Shown in pieces: positions 50,731 through 58,877 of a stretch of DNA of 64,000 nucleotides; the stretch's first letter is position 1; each line of letters begins with the position of its first letter. Under the pieces are notes generated by a model. That model had not been told where the DNA came from. It worked only from the letters and a program-made list of their open reading frames with translations, and ran no database searches. Source of the stretch: Rubrobacter xylanophilus DSM 9941 (GTDB lineage: Bacteria > Actinomycetota > Rubrobacteria > Rubrobacterales > Rubrobacteraceae); the NCBI RefSeq assembly GCF_000014185.1, contig NC_008148.1:434001-498000 (forward strand), read 5' to 3'. A program made the position numbers and the translations under genes.

Positions 50731-52779
50731 TCAGTCCCCCCGCAGCCGCTCGACGTTGGCGAGGATCGCCGGGTCGGGGTCCCACCGCTCCGCCGGGCGC
50801 CGGCTCCCCCGGCGCAGGCTGCGCTTCAGGCTCTCGTAGGGGTTTTTGGGGCCGCGCCCGCCCCGGAAGGCCGCCCGCAGCGCGTCCAGCGCCTCGTGCA
50901 CGCGCCCGGGCTCCTCCCCGTCGAGGTCCGCCCGGATCTCCTGCAGCGTCGGGGGGCGGTTCATCATCCGCCGCAGCACGCTGTGCACCTCGGTCGCCAG
51001 GTCCACCCGCTGCCCGCCGAAGATGTCCGTCCCCTGCTTGCCCATCAGCACCGGCGGCCTCGGGAACCGGCCGAAGACGGGCACCGCGTAGTGGGCGTGC
51101 CGGAGCAGCAGGCGCCCCTTCTCCAGCTGCAGGAGCTCCTCGCGGGTGGTCTGGGAGAACGAGCGGTAGCTCGCGTTCGTGAGCTCCTCGTCCCCGATGC
51201 GCCCGTAGAGGCTGGTGGCCGCGTTGCCCACCACCTCGTCGTGCACCTTGCTGCGGAACTGCTGCGCACCAAACAGCGTGAGGTTCAGGTGCCGCCCGCG
51301 GGCCGAGATGTCCACCAGCGTCTCCCGCAGGGGGGAGGAGGCCGCCCCGGCGGGGGCGTACTTGTTCAGCTCGTCCACGAAGATGATGAGCTTGTCCACC
51401 CCCAGCTCGCCGAGCTCGGCCTTCTCCCAGATCCTCTCTATGACCTTGGTGACGACGAGGTCCTGGGGGACGCCGGTGAGCCGGGAGATGTCCACCACCC
51501 GCATCTCCCGGTCGGCGAAGGCGTCCTCCACGTGGGGGGAGTCCGAGTAGTCCACCCGGCCGTGCACCAGGAGCCCGCCGCACTTGCTGGGCAGGCCGTT
51601 GAACCGATTCCAGACCTTGTTTATGGTCATGCGGTTGTGCCCGCGCCAGCTGCTGCGGCCCTCCTCCTCTTCGAAGTAGTCCTGGATCTCGCCCATCTTC
51701 CTGAAGAAGGCCTCCATGGTGTCTACCCCGTCGGCGCGCAGGGTCTCCACGAAGCCCCGGAACTTGTCGTCGTAGTCGGAGTGCTCGAAGATCCTGCCGG
51801 CGTAGGGCAGGATGCCGCCGAGGTCCCACACGATGGGATGGACGCAGTGGTCCTCCCCCCGGGCGTTGCGCAGGGTGTTGAGCTGCCGGGCGTCCAGGTC
51901 CCGGGCGCGCACCACGCTCTCTCCCGGGTCCATCCCCGGCCTCAGGGGGGCGAAGATGCGCAGGTTCTCGAAGGGCTCGGTCCTGAGCCCGAGCTCCCGG
52001 TACATCTCGCGCTCCTCGTCGCTCAGGCCCCGCTGCCCGGCCCGCTCGTAGCGGGCGGCGAGCTCCGGGTCCTCTTCGGGGTCCACCTGCGCGGGCTTGT
52101 CCAGAAAGAGGAGGTCCGCGCCCTTCACGTTGAACATCAGGGCCGCAACCTTCCTGCGGGAGCGCTGGAAGATGCTGGCGATGGTGAACAGGGCGTGGCT
52201 GGTCTTGGTGGAGAGCCCGCTCATGCCGGTGATGTTGAGGTGGCCGGCCTCCGGGCCGAGCAGGTAGTCCTCGTCCGCGTACAGCGGGGTGCGCTGGGGA
52301 CGGCCGTCCCGCTCGTTGCCGTTCTCGTGCAGGAGCATCGGGATGGGGGTGCCGGAGAAGTCCTCCACCCCCAGGGCGAACTCTATGGCCTCCCTGGTGG
52401 CGAAGTAGACCGGCCCGCTGCGCACCGGGCGGCGGGACTTCCTGCCCGGGTGGCGGTGCCGGGTGGCCAGCACCCGGGCGCGGAAGACCAGGATCTCCGT
52501 CCGCTCCGAGAGCGGCTCCAGCGCCGCGTCGCCGTCGTGGGCGTAGAAGTCGTCCAGGAAGCTCTGCAGGTCCGAGTAGCGGCGCGGGTCGTCGAGCACG
52601 GCGATGGCGGTGGCGTCCTCGCTCTCGGCGGCGACGATGTGCCCGATGTCCAGCCTGCGGGCCGCCTCGGTCTCGGCGGTCCAGAAGTAGAACTCGTGGG
52701 CGGTGGCCGGGTACTCCTCGCTGGTCACCGCCCGGCCGATGGGCCCGGAGGAGGTGTCCAGGTACTCGGGGTGCAGCAT
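50731..52779 (-). CDS. herA: HerA-like DNA-translocating ATPase
   Basis: A 682-residue hexameric-type ATPase of the HerA/FtsK group. An N-terminal beta-barrel (HAS-like) domain (residues 1-130) precedes the motor. The P-loop is degenerate, GMSGLSTKTS near residue 210, lacking the final glycine of GxxxxGK[ST] but keeping Lys-Thr-Ser. Walker B is LIIFVDELNKYAP near 475 and the sensor LTLFGAQQFRSKV near 510. HerA proteins pump DNA for the NurA nuclease, encoded 8 bases upstream. The ATG at 52779 follows GGGAGGTG. Confidence 0.8.
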   Translation of the reverse strand: MLHPEYLDTSSGPIGRAVTSEEYPATAHEFYFWTAETEAARRLDIGHIVAAESEDATAIAVLDDPRRYSDLQSFLDDFYAHDGDAALEPLSERTEILVFRARVLATRHRHPGRKSRRPVRSGPVYFATREAIEFALGVEDFSGTPIPMLLHENGNERDGRPQRTPLYADEDYLLGPEAGHLNITGMSGLSTKTSHALFTIASIFQRSRRKVAALMFNVKGADLLFLDKPAQVDPEEDPELAARYERAGQRGLSDEEREMYRELGLRTEPFENLRIFAPLRPGMDPGESVVRARDLDARQLNTLRNARGEDHCVHPIVWDLGGILPYAGRIFEHSDYDDKFRGFVETLRADGVDTMEAFFRKMGEIQDYFEEEEGRSSWRGHNRMTINKVWNRFNGLPSKCGGLLVHGRVDYSDSPHVEDAFADREMRVVDISRLTGVPQDLVVTKVIERIWEKAELGELGVDKLIIFVDELNKYAPAGAASSPLRETLVDISARGRHLNLTLFGAQQFRSKVHDEVVGNAATSLYGRIGDEELTNASYRSFSQTTREELLQLEKGRLLLRHAHYAVPVFGRFPRPPVLMGKQGTDIFGGQRVDLATEVHSVLRRMMNRPPTLQEIRADLDGEEPGRVHEALDALRAAFRGGRGPKNPYESLKRSLRRGSRRPAERWDPDPAILANVERLRGD

Positions 52780-52787
52780 GCTCTCTC

Positions 52788-53906
52788 TCACCTCCCGTGT
52801 TGCCGAAGCTGCCTCTGCAGGCGCAGGTAGGCCCTCTCGGAACCCTGCACCGCGGGCTTGAGGGTTCTCTCGACGTGGTGGATGGGGTAGATCATGGCCG
52901 GCCACCGGGGGTCGGGCTTCGCCAGCGGCGCCCGCTCGGCCAGGATCCAGCGCGTGATCTCGTCGGCCATCCGGGGGTCCGTGCCGCGGGCGGCCTCGAC
53001 CCGCATGAGCGACCCGAGCGCCCCCGCCCCCGGCTGCGGGGGCCAGCACCGCACGTACCAGGAGGCCCGCTGGTCGGTAACCGCCCGCCGGACCTGCCAG
53101 CCGGGGATGAAGCTGGTGGTGCGCATGCCCGGGGCCAGGTCCAGCAGCAGCTCGGCCTCCGCCCCCCCGAACTCCGGGCGGGCCACGCTCTTTACGAGGC
53201 CGACGGCCCGGGGGGAGGGCCTCCCGAGCTGCCCGTCGGCGGCCAGCCAGTCGTCGTTGTCCAGCACCCGGTCGTCCTCCTCCCACCGCCGCAGCAGCTC
53301 GGTCTCCAGGCGCTCGCGCAGGGTGCGCGCCCGCCCGAAGGCGAGCGCCCGCAGCCCCGCGTAGTCCGAGGGGTCTGGGGCGGGCACGTGCTCGGTGGAG
53401 CTGAGCACGTGCCACGGGGAGCCGGGCGCCTCCTCGTAGCCGAGCGGCTCGAGCCCGGTCTGCACCAGGAGGTCGCGCAGCTCGGCTATCCGCTCGTCGC
53501 CCGCCTCGACGGGCAGGATCACGGCGCGGACCAGCTCCGGGGGGCCGTCGAAGCGCATCCGGGCGAGGCGCCGCCCGCTGCGCTCGGCGATCGCCGCGGC
53601 CACCGTGGTCGCCACCACCGGCGCCGCCCCGATGCGGCAGATCTCGCGGGTGCTCTGGACCCCGTCGAGAAAGTACCGCAGCCGCGAGCGCCCGTCCGGC
53701 CGGCCGGGGTCCCTCGCCCCGGGCGGGCTCTCCAGGTGCCGCGCCTCGCCCGGCGCTCCCCCGGCCTCCCCGGCCGGCGCGAGCTCCTCGGCCTCGAGGT
53801 CCACGGGCCCCGAACCCGCCACCGGCCTTATGCCGCGCTCCTCGGCCAGCTCCAGCGCCCGCCCGATCCGGTCCACGAACTCCCTGGCCGTCCCTCCCGG
53901 CAGCAT
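52788..53906 (-). CDS. nurA: NurA domain nuclease
   Basis: A 372-residue protein of the NurA family. The first acidic motif reads YFLDGVQS near residue 80 (DGV in place of the usual DGS), the second LAADGQLG near 222, followed by AVGLVKSV and the C-terminal ERAPLAKPDPRWPAMIYPIHH region. NurA resects 5' ends together with HerA at double-strand breaks. It has no ribosome site; TATACT (53914-53919) is 7 bases upstream of the ATG, so the message is probably leaderless. Substrate polarity cannot be read from sequence. Confidence 0.75.
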   Translation of the reverse strand: MLPGGTAREFVDRIGRALELAEERGIRPVAGSGPVDLEAEELAPAGEAGGAPGEARHLESPPGARDPGRPDGRSRLRYFLDGVQSTREICRIGAAPVVATTVAAAIAERSGRRLARMRFDGPPELVRAVILPVEAGDERIAELRDLLVQTGLEPLGYEEAPGSPWHVLSSTEHVPAPDPSDYAGLRALAFGRARTLRERLETELLRRWEEDDRVLDNDDWLAADGQLGRPSPRAVGLVKSVARPEFGGAEAELLLDLAPGMRTTSFIPGWQVRRAVTDQRASWYVRCWPPQPGAGALGSLMRVEAARGTDPRMADEITRWILAERAPLAKPDPRWPAMIYPIHHVERTLKPAVQGSERAYLRLQRQLRQHGR

Positions 53907-53913
53907 GCCTACG

Positions 53914-53919
53914 AGTATA
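53914..53919 (-). promoter_or_regulatory. -10 box of leaderless nurA-herA operon
   Basis: TATACT on the minus strand, 7 bases before the nurA ATG at 53906, with no Shine-Dalgarno sequence between. No good -35 box is seen. Confidence 0.5.
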
Positions 53920-53939
53920 CGCAGGGAGGGGGGAGAGGG

Positions 53940-54512
53940 CTATCCCTGTTCTTCAGGTAGAGGTACAGGCAGCTCGAAGCGCGGCGCGGCGGCGGCGACG
54001 GCGCGGCGGAAGCTCCTCCGCTCCTGCGGGGTCTGGCGGAAGGCCTCGCGGGCCGTGCGCAGGATCTCGCGCGCCTCCTCGCGCTGGCGCGGCGCGTTGG
54101 AGAGCTCCTTGGAGAAGGCGTAGGCGAGCTCCCCGCCCTCTGCGCGGTAGAAGTGGACGTGCAGCTTGCTCTGGCGCGTGAGCCCGGCGAGGGCGGCGTC
54201 CCCCGAGACCTGGGCCACGTTCAGCAGGGTGGCGGCAGAGAGCGGCTCTCTGCCCTCGGGGTAGATCGAGAGGGCCAGCCGGACGACGGGGCCGTGGGGG
54301 GTCCTGTAGACCTCCAGCCGGCGGGCCACCCGGGCGGGGCCCCGGACGTCCTCCACGCGCCCTGCCGGGGCGGCTACCAGGATGTGGGCGGTCGGGGGGC
54401 GCATCGAGCCGCGCCGCTGGGTCGAGACCACGCGGGCCTGCACCCCCCGCTCGCCTACGGCGCGGGCAAGGCTCGCCCGCACCCGCTCCGGGAGCGCCAG
54501 GCCCTCGCTCAC
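53940..54512 (-). CDS. Hypothetical protein, 190 residues
   Basis: A soluble protein starting at a GTG that overlaps the M20 peptidase stop. It has an N-terminal alpha/beta segment (MRPPTAHILVAAPAGRVEDV at about 34-53), a central strand-rich part and a basic helical C-terminal third (APRQREEAREILRTAREAF). No family is recognised. It lies between the dipeptidase gene and nurA on the same strand, but nurA has its own promoter, so a functional link to DNA repair is uncertain. Confidence 0.65.
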   Translation of the reverse strand: MSEGLALPERVRASLARAVGERGVQARVVSTQRRGSMRPPTAHILVAAPAGRVEDVRGPARVARRLEVYRTPHGPVVRLALSIYPEGREPLSAATLLNVAQVSGDAALAGLTRQSKLHVHFYRAEGGELAYAFSKELSNAPRQREEAREILRTAREAFRQTPQERRSFRRAVAAAAPRFELPVPLPEEQG

Positions 54513-55861
54513 CGGCCGCCGAACCTCTCGAAGAGGCGCACGAAGTAGGCCACCGTCTCCAGGTAGTCCTCCACGCGCACCGACTCGTTGGGGGAGTGGA
54601 TCCTGCTCTCCGAGTCCGCCACGTTGCCGGCCATGATGGTGGGGATGCCGAGCCCGGTGGCGATGAGCGAGGTGGGTCCGCTGCCGCCGATGGTGGGGTA
54701 GACGAGGGCGTCGTCCCGCCCCAGGTCGCTCCAGGTCTCCTTGGCCAGGCGAACGATGGGGGCGTTCACCGGGGTCTTGGCCGGCTCCAGCCCGTGCAGG
54801 TCCACCACCTCGATGTCCTCCATCCCGCGGCGCCGCAGGTGCTCCCGCAGCAGCTGCACCACCCGTGAGGGGCTCTGGCCGGCGACGAGCCGGAAGTCCA
54901 TCTTCACGAACGCCTCGGAGGGGACGATGGTCTTCGAGCCCGGCCCGGTGTAGCCGGAGTGCATCCCCGCTATGTTCGCGGTGGGCCTCAGGAGCATCTC
55001 CTCCAGCGCCTCCCGGCCCGAGAGGCCGCGGTCCAGCTCCTCCACCCCCCAGGCGGTCCTCAGGGCCGCGTCGTCGAAGGGGATGCGCGAGATGGCCTCC
55101 AGGTCCTCCGGGGAGGGCGGCTCCGCCAGCTCCGCGAAGCCGTCGAGCGTGATCTCCCCCCGCTCGTTCTTTATCGTGCGGAGGGCCTGCACCAGCCTCC
55201 AGGCCGGGTTCGGGGCTATGCCCCCGTACATGCTGTGCAGGTCGTGCGAGGGGCCCCTGGCCCTCAGCTCCACGTAGGCCAGCCCCTTGGTCCCGCAGAA
55301 GATCACCGGCCTCCCGGCCTCGTCCTTGATGGAGCCCTCCCACAGGCAGGCGTCGGCGGAGAGCAGCCCGGCGTTCTCCCTCACGAAGGGGCCCAGGCTG
55401 GGGCTCCCCACCTCCTCCTCCCCCTCGATGAGGAACCTGAGCCGGAAGGGCAGCTCCCCGTGTTCCCGCAGGTAGATCCTCAGGGCCTGTATCCGGGCGA
55501 GCACGTCGCCCTTGTCGTCCGCCACCCCGCGGGCGTAGAGCCTGTCGCCGCGGATTGCGGGCTCGAACGGGTCGCTCTCCCAGAGCTCCAGGGGCTCCGG
55601 CGGCTGGACGTCGTAGTGGCCGTAGGAGAGGAGGGCGCCCTCCCCCTCCCCGGCCTCCGCGTACACCACCGGGTGGCCCCCCGTCTCCAGCAGGCGGGCC
55701 CTCGCCCCGGCCTCCTCCAGCTTCCCCAGCACCCACTCCGCGCACTCCCGGAACGCCCCGCCGCCGTCCTCCCGGGCCGAGACCGAGGGCATCCGCAGAA
55801 ACTCCTTCAGCTCCTCCAGAAGCTCCTCGCGCATCCCGACAAGCCGCTCTCTCAGCTCCAT
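54509..55861 (-). CDS. M20 family metallodipeptidase
   Basis: A 450-residue peptidase of the carnosinase/PepV-like M20 group. Metal motifs: LSYGHYDVQPPEP near residue 80, ARGVADDKGD near 110 and LIEGEEEVGSP near 145, with the final histidine in SRIHSPNESV near 430. The lid domain inserts at about 190-310. The start is taken at ATG 55861 (MELRERLVGM), with AAAGG upstream; a GTG at 55888 would add nine residues. It cleaves short peptides in the cytoplasm. Confidence 0.87.
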   Translation of the reverse strand: MELRERLVGMREELLEELKEFLRMPSVSAREDGGGAFRECAEWVLGKLEEAGARARLLETGGHPVVYAEAGEGEGALLSYGHYDVQPPEPLELWESDPFEPAIRGDRLYARGVADDKGDVLARIQALRIYLREHGELPFRLRFLIEGEEEVGSPSLGPFVRENAGLLSADACLWEGSIKDEAGRPVIFCGTKGLAYVELRARGPSHDLHSMYGGIAPNPAWRLVQALRTIKNERGEITLDGFAELAEPPSPEDLEAISRIPFDDAALRTAWGVEELDRGLSGREALEEMLLRPTANIAGMHSGYTGPGSKTIVPSEAFVKMDFRLVAGQSPSRVVQLLREHLRRRGMEDIEVVDLHGLEPAKTPVNAPIVRLAKETWSDLGRDDALVYPTIGGSGPTSLIATGLGIPTIMAGNVADSESRIHSPNESVRVEDYLETVAYFVRLFERFGGR

Positions 55862-55967
55862 CCCTGAGGCCTTTCTCCCGCTCTGCACAGCTCTTCTGGT
55901 CTGAGGTTAGCACTTCTCCGCCGGGCGTCGCGTGCCGCCCGCCCAACTGATATATTTGGGTCAAACC

Positions 55968-56459
55968 ATGGCCAAAGGCAAGAAAGCCGCGCGGCCCGCA
56001 GGGCCGCCCCACCGCGCCCGTCCCGACGAGTTCTTCGGGCTCGACCTCGAGCGCCTGAGCCCGCGGGCTCAGGCGCTGACCGGCCTCACCGTCGGGGGCC
56101 TCATCCTCGCCGGCGCGGCCCTCCTCCTCGCCCTGCGCCCGGAGTTCTTCTGGCTCATCTTCGTCTTCGGCTGGGCGGTCTTTCCGGCCCTCGGGCTCTT
56201 CGCGCGGGGGGTGGCGGGCCTCGCCGACCTTGGCTCCGACGGGCGCGCGGCGGGGAGCGGCGAGCGGGAGCTGCTCGAGGCGTTGCGGCGCCGGGGGGAG
56301 ATCACGCCCGTGGAGGCCGCCATGGAGACCTCGCTCACCGTCCGGGAGGCAGAGCGGCTGCTCAAGGAGCTGGCCGAGGGCGGGCACCTCGACGTCCGGG
56401 TGCGCGGCGGCGGGCTCTCCTACTCCCTGTGGGAGAGGGAGGGGCTGGAGGGGCGTTAG
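55968..56459 (+). CDS. Membrane protein with a C-terminal winged-helix-like domain
   Basis: A 163-residue protein. A basic N terminus (MAKGKKAARPAG) leads to two membrane segments (residues about 42-85). The C-terminal 60 residues read EALRRRGEITPVEAAMETSLTVREAERLLKELAEGGHLDVRV, a pattern of a winged helix or helix-turn-helix. TATATT lies at 55951-55956, 11 bases before the ATG, with no ribosome site, so the leader is very short or absent. The function is unknown. Confidence 0.65.
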   Translation: MAKGKKAARPAGPPHRARPDEFFGLDLERLSPRAQALTGLTVGGLILAGAALLLALRPEFFWLIFVFGWAVFPALGLFARGVAGLADLGSDGRAAGSGERELLEALRRRGEITPVEAAMETSLTVREAERLLKELAEGGHLDVRVRGGGLSYSLWEREGLEGR

Positions 56460-56541
56460 GGAGGCCGTGGCCGTGGTATCATCAGGGCTGCGAAGGGGCT
56501 TGGCGCGTAGGATCCGGAGCGCGGGGTAAGAAACTCTCATC

Positions 56542-57282
56542 ATGGAAGAGCGGAAGATCCCAGAGACCCTCGAAGAGGCGTACCGGTTGAGGGACGAGGC
56601 CAAGAGCCCCGAGGAGTGGGACTTCTACCAGGAGCACGTCTACCGGCTGCGCAAGGAGGAGTACCGCGCCCGGGGGATCCGGACGGAGATCTCCTCCCGC
56701 CGCCGCGAGCGGCAGAGCGCCATAGAGCTCTCCCGGGAGATGTTCTTTCTGGAGGTCTCCGAGATAGCCGGCAGGGTCGCCGGAGGGGGCAGGAGGGCCC
56801 GCGCCGCGCAGGAGGAGGCCCGCAGGTACGCCGCCCGACTCGACACCCACGCCTTTCTCAAGCAGCTCGCCGCGCCCCACTCCGGGGCGGTGGACCTCTA
56901 CCGGCGCAACTACCTGGAGCTTCTGCGGATGGGGAAGCCCCCGGCGGAGGCCTACTACCTCTCCCGCATCATCGGGCTCGCCGGCGAGCAGGAGTTCCGG
57001 GCCGCCCTGGAGTCCATACGCCGCACCGGCTACCCGGGGGGGAGGCTCACCTACCTGGTGGAGAAGGCCGCCATCCGCATCCGGGATTTGCCGGGCGGGA
57101 TGATCCTGATCCTCCTGACCTTCTTCGTCTCGCTCTTCGCCTTCGTCTGGGCCACCAACGAGTGGGGGAACGCGAGCGCCGGGACCATCCTCTTCGTGAC
57201 CCTGGGGCTCATCGCCGCCGGGGCCCTCATGCTCATCTCCGCGGTCTTCATCGTCACCTTTATCCGCTCCATAAACAAATAG
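56542..57282 (+). CDS. Hypothetical membrane protein with two C-terminal TM segments
   Basis: A 246-residue protein. The first 170 residues are soluble, helical and highly charged (EEAYRLRDEAKSPEEWDFYQ), and residues about 180-245 form two membrane helices (GMILILLTFFVSLFAFVW and AGTILFVTLGLIAAGALMLI). No family is recognised. A TATCAT box at 56474-56479 could be its -10 element. It follows the 55968 gene but is probably a separate unit. Confidence 0.65.
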   Translation: MEERKIPETLEEAYRLRDEAKSPEEWDFYQEHVYRLRKEEYRARGIRTEISSRRRERQSAIELSREMFFLEVSEIAGRVAGGGRRARAAQEEARRYAARLDTHAFLKQLAAPHSGAVDLYRRNYLELLRMGKPPAEAYYLSRIIGLAGEQEFRAALESIRRTGYPGGRLTYLVEKAAIRIRDLPGGMILILLTFFVSLFAFVWATNEWGNASAGTILFVTLGLIAAGALMLISAVFIVTFIRSINK

Positions 57283-57374
57283 GCTGCGAACAGGCTGCCG
57301 CCGCGCTGGATTTGCGGCCCGCGGTGCGGTATACATGCGCGGTACGCAGCAACCATGACGAGGGGAGACAACCC

Positions 57375-57899
57375 ATGGGACGTCTGGCTCTGGTCCTCGC
57401 GGCGCTGCTTCTTGCCGCATGCATGGGGGTGATCGCGTTGCGGGCCGAGCCTGCCACCGCGGCCTCTGGCGGCTACGTTGCCCGCTGCGGGGGAGGCAAG
57501 ATCTTCCTGAACGCCAAAGAGAAGCGCAGCTTCCAGCTGCACAACAAGGTCCGCCGGGAGCGCGGCCTGCGCCCCTTCTGCCTCCACCCGGCGCTCCAGA
57601 GGGCCGCCCGCGCCCACTCGAAGGACATGATCCGGCGCGACTACTTCGCCCACGGCAACGTGGGGGCCCGCCTGAAGCGCTACGGCTACGACTGGCGCCT
57701 CTACGGCGAGAACATCGCCGGGGGCTCGGGCTCCTACGGCTCGCCCGGCGTCATCTTCAACCGCTGGATGAAGAGCACCTCCCACCGGAAGAACATCCTC
57801 GACCGGCGGTTCCGGGAGATCGGGGTGGGCACATACACGGGCGTCTACAGAGGCTACCGGAACTACACCATGTACACCGCGGACTTCGGCCGCCGCTAG
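57375..57899 (+). CDS. Secreted CAP-domain protein
   Basis: A 174-residue protein with a lipoprotein-like or Sec signal (LVLAALLLAACMGVIAL) and a CAP (SCP/PR-1-like) domain: LHNKVRRERGLRPFCLHPALQRAARAHSKDM, then DYFAHGN, YGENIAG, and SHRKNIL (read in parts). The two histidines and glutamate of the CAP cavity are present. AGGGGAG precedes the ATG at 57375 by 7 bases. CAP proteins are extracellular; bacterial functions are mostly unknown. Confidence 0.85.
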   Translation: MGRLALVLAALLLAACMGVIALRAEPATAASGGYVARCGGGKIFLNAKEKRSFQLHNKVRRERGLRPFCLHPALQRAARAHSKDMIRRDYFAHGNVGARLKRYGYDWRLYGENIAGGSGSYGSPGVIFNRWMKSTSHRKNILDRRFREIGVGTYTGVYRGYRNYTMYTADFGRR

Positions 57900-57909
57900 A
57901 TTTCGCGAA

Positions 57910-57936
57910 CGCCGCCTGCCGGAGAAAGAGGCGGCG
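57910..57936. terminator. Hairpin between convergent genes
   Basis: CGCCGCCT (57910-57917) and AGGCGGCG (57929-57936) form a perfect 8-bp stem with an 11-base loop, 10 bases past the CAP gene stop and before the convergent creatininase stop at 57982. Confidence 0.5.
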
Positions 57937-57981
57937 GGCGAGGTTCTCCGCCCACTCCGAAAACCCCTCCCGGGGGTCGCG

Positions 57982-58788
57982 CTATCGTTCGTGCCGGACC
58001 GCCTCGGGGCTACCCGTTCCGGCGAGCTCCGTTACGACCGCCTCCCTGAACTGGGCTACGATCTCCTCCCAGGTGATGCGCCCCTTCTCCTCGCTCGCCT
58101 GCGTCGCCTTCCAGAGCGTCCCCGAGGCCGGCACGAAGTCCTCCGGGACGGGCAGCACGTCGTACCAGGGGTGCCGTTTAGAGGCGTCGTCCACCGCGCG
58201 GTCGAAGAGCACCAGCTCCGGCCGCAGGTGCAGCATCAGCGAGGTCTCCATGATCGAGGCGTGCTCGTAGTCCCACCCCGGAAACCCTTCGGGGAACAGG
58301 GTCTTCATCGTCGCTTCCGAGAGCTCCGCGAACGGGTGCTCGGCGACGAGTATGCGCGCCGATGAGCCGCGGTGGCGCTCGAGGGCGAGGCAGGCCGCCT
58401 CGTACACGAAGTTCTGGTTCTCGAAGTGCCAGTTGACCACCGCTATCCTCTCGAAGCCCTGGCGTATCAGCTCGCTAAGTACGTCTTCCACGAGGGACAT
58501 GAGGGTCCGGGCCTGCAGCGAGATGGTCCCCACGAAGCCCTGCCCGCCGCCGCTCAAGGGGCGGGACCTGTAGCCGTAGGCGACGGGCGGCGCCACGAGA
58601 AAGTCGAGCTCGTCGGCCACCGCCAGGGCCAGCTCGGTCGGCAGTATGACGTCGGTCGCCAGCGGGAGATGATAACCGTGCTGTTCGGTGGACCCCACGG
58701 GCAGAAACACGCCCGCGCCCCGCTCGATCGCCTCCCGGACCTCGGGCCACGTCATCTCGGACAGGATTCGGGTTCTTCTTTGCGCCAT
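57982..58788 (-). CDS. Creatininase (creatinine amidohydrolase)
   Basis: A 268-residue enzyme closely patterned on Pseudomonas creatininase. Metal ligands appear in GSTEQHGYHLPLATDV (near residues 32-47), VNWHFENQNF near 118 and PEGFPGWDYEHASIMETSLML near 175. It hydrolyses the creatinine ring to creatine. The ATG at 58788 follows GGAGG. It is the last gene of the operon, separated from the permease gene by a strong hairpin. Other members of the family act on related cyclic amides, but the neighbouring creatinase supports this assignment. Confidence 0.87.
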   Translation of the reverse strand: MAQRRTRILSEMTWPEVREAIERGAGVFLPVGSTEQHGYHLPLATDVILPTELALAVADELDFLVAPPVAYGYRSRPLSGGGQGFVGTISLQARTLMSLVEDVLSELIRQGFERIAVVNWHFENQNFVYEAACLALERHRGSSARILVAEHPFAELSEATMKTLFPEGFPGWDYEHASIMETSLMLHLRPELVLFDRAVDDASKRHPWYDVLPVPEDFVPASGTLWKATQASEEKGRITWEEIVAQFREAVVTELAGTGSPEAVRHER

Positions 58789-58830
58789 CGATGCCTCCTC
58801 CCCTGTGTGTTGTAGGAGTCTTGCGGGGAT

Positions 58831-58863
58831 CCGCGCGGGCGGGGAGAGAACCCGCCCGCGCGG
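58831..58863 (-). terminator. Perfect 13-bp hairpin between permease and creatininase genes
   Basis: CCGCGCGGGCGGG (58831-58843) and its reverse complement (58851-58863) enclose a 7-base loop. It begins 15 bases past the permease stop. With no U tract it may act as a processing or attenuation element lowering creatininase expression. Confidence 0.5.
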
Positions 58864-58877
58864 GGGAAACCGTCCTG

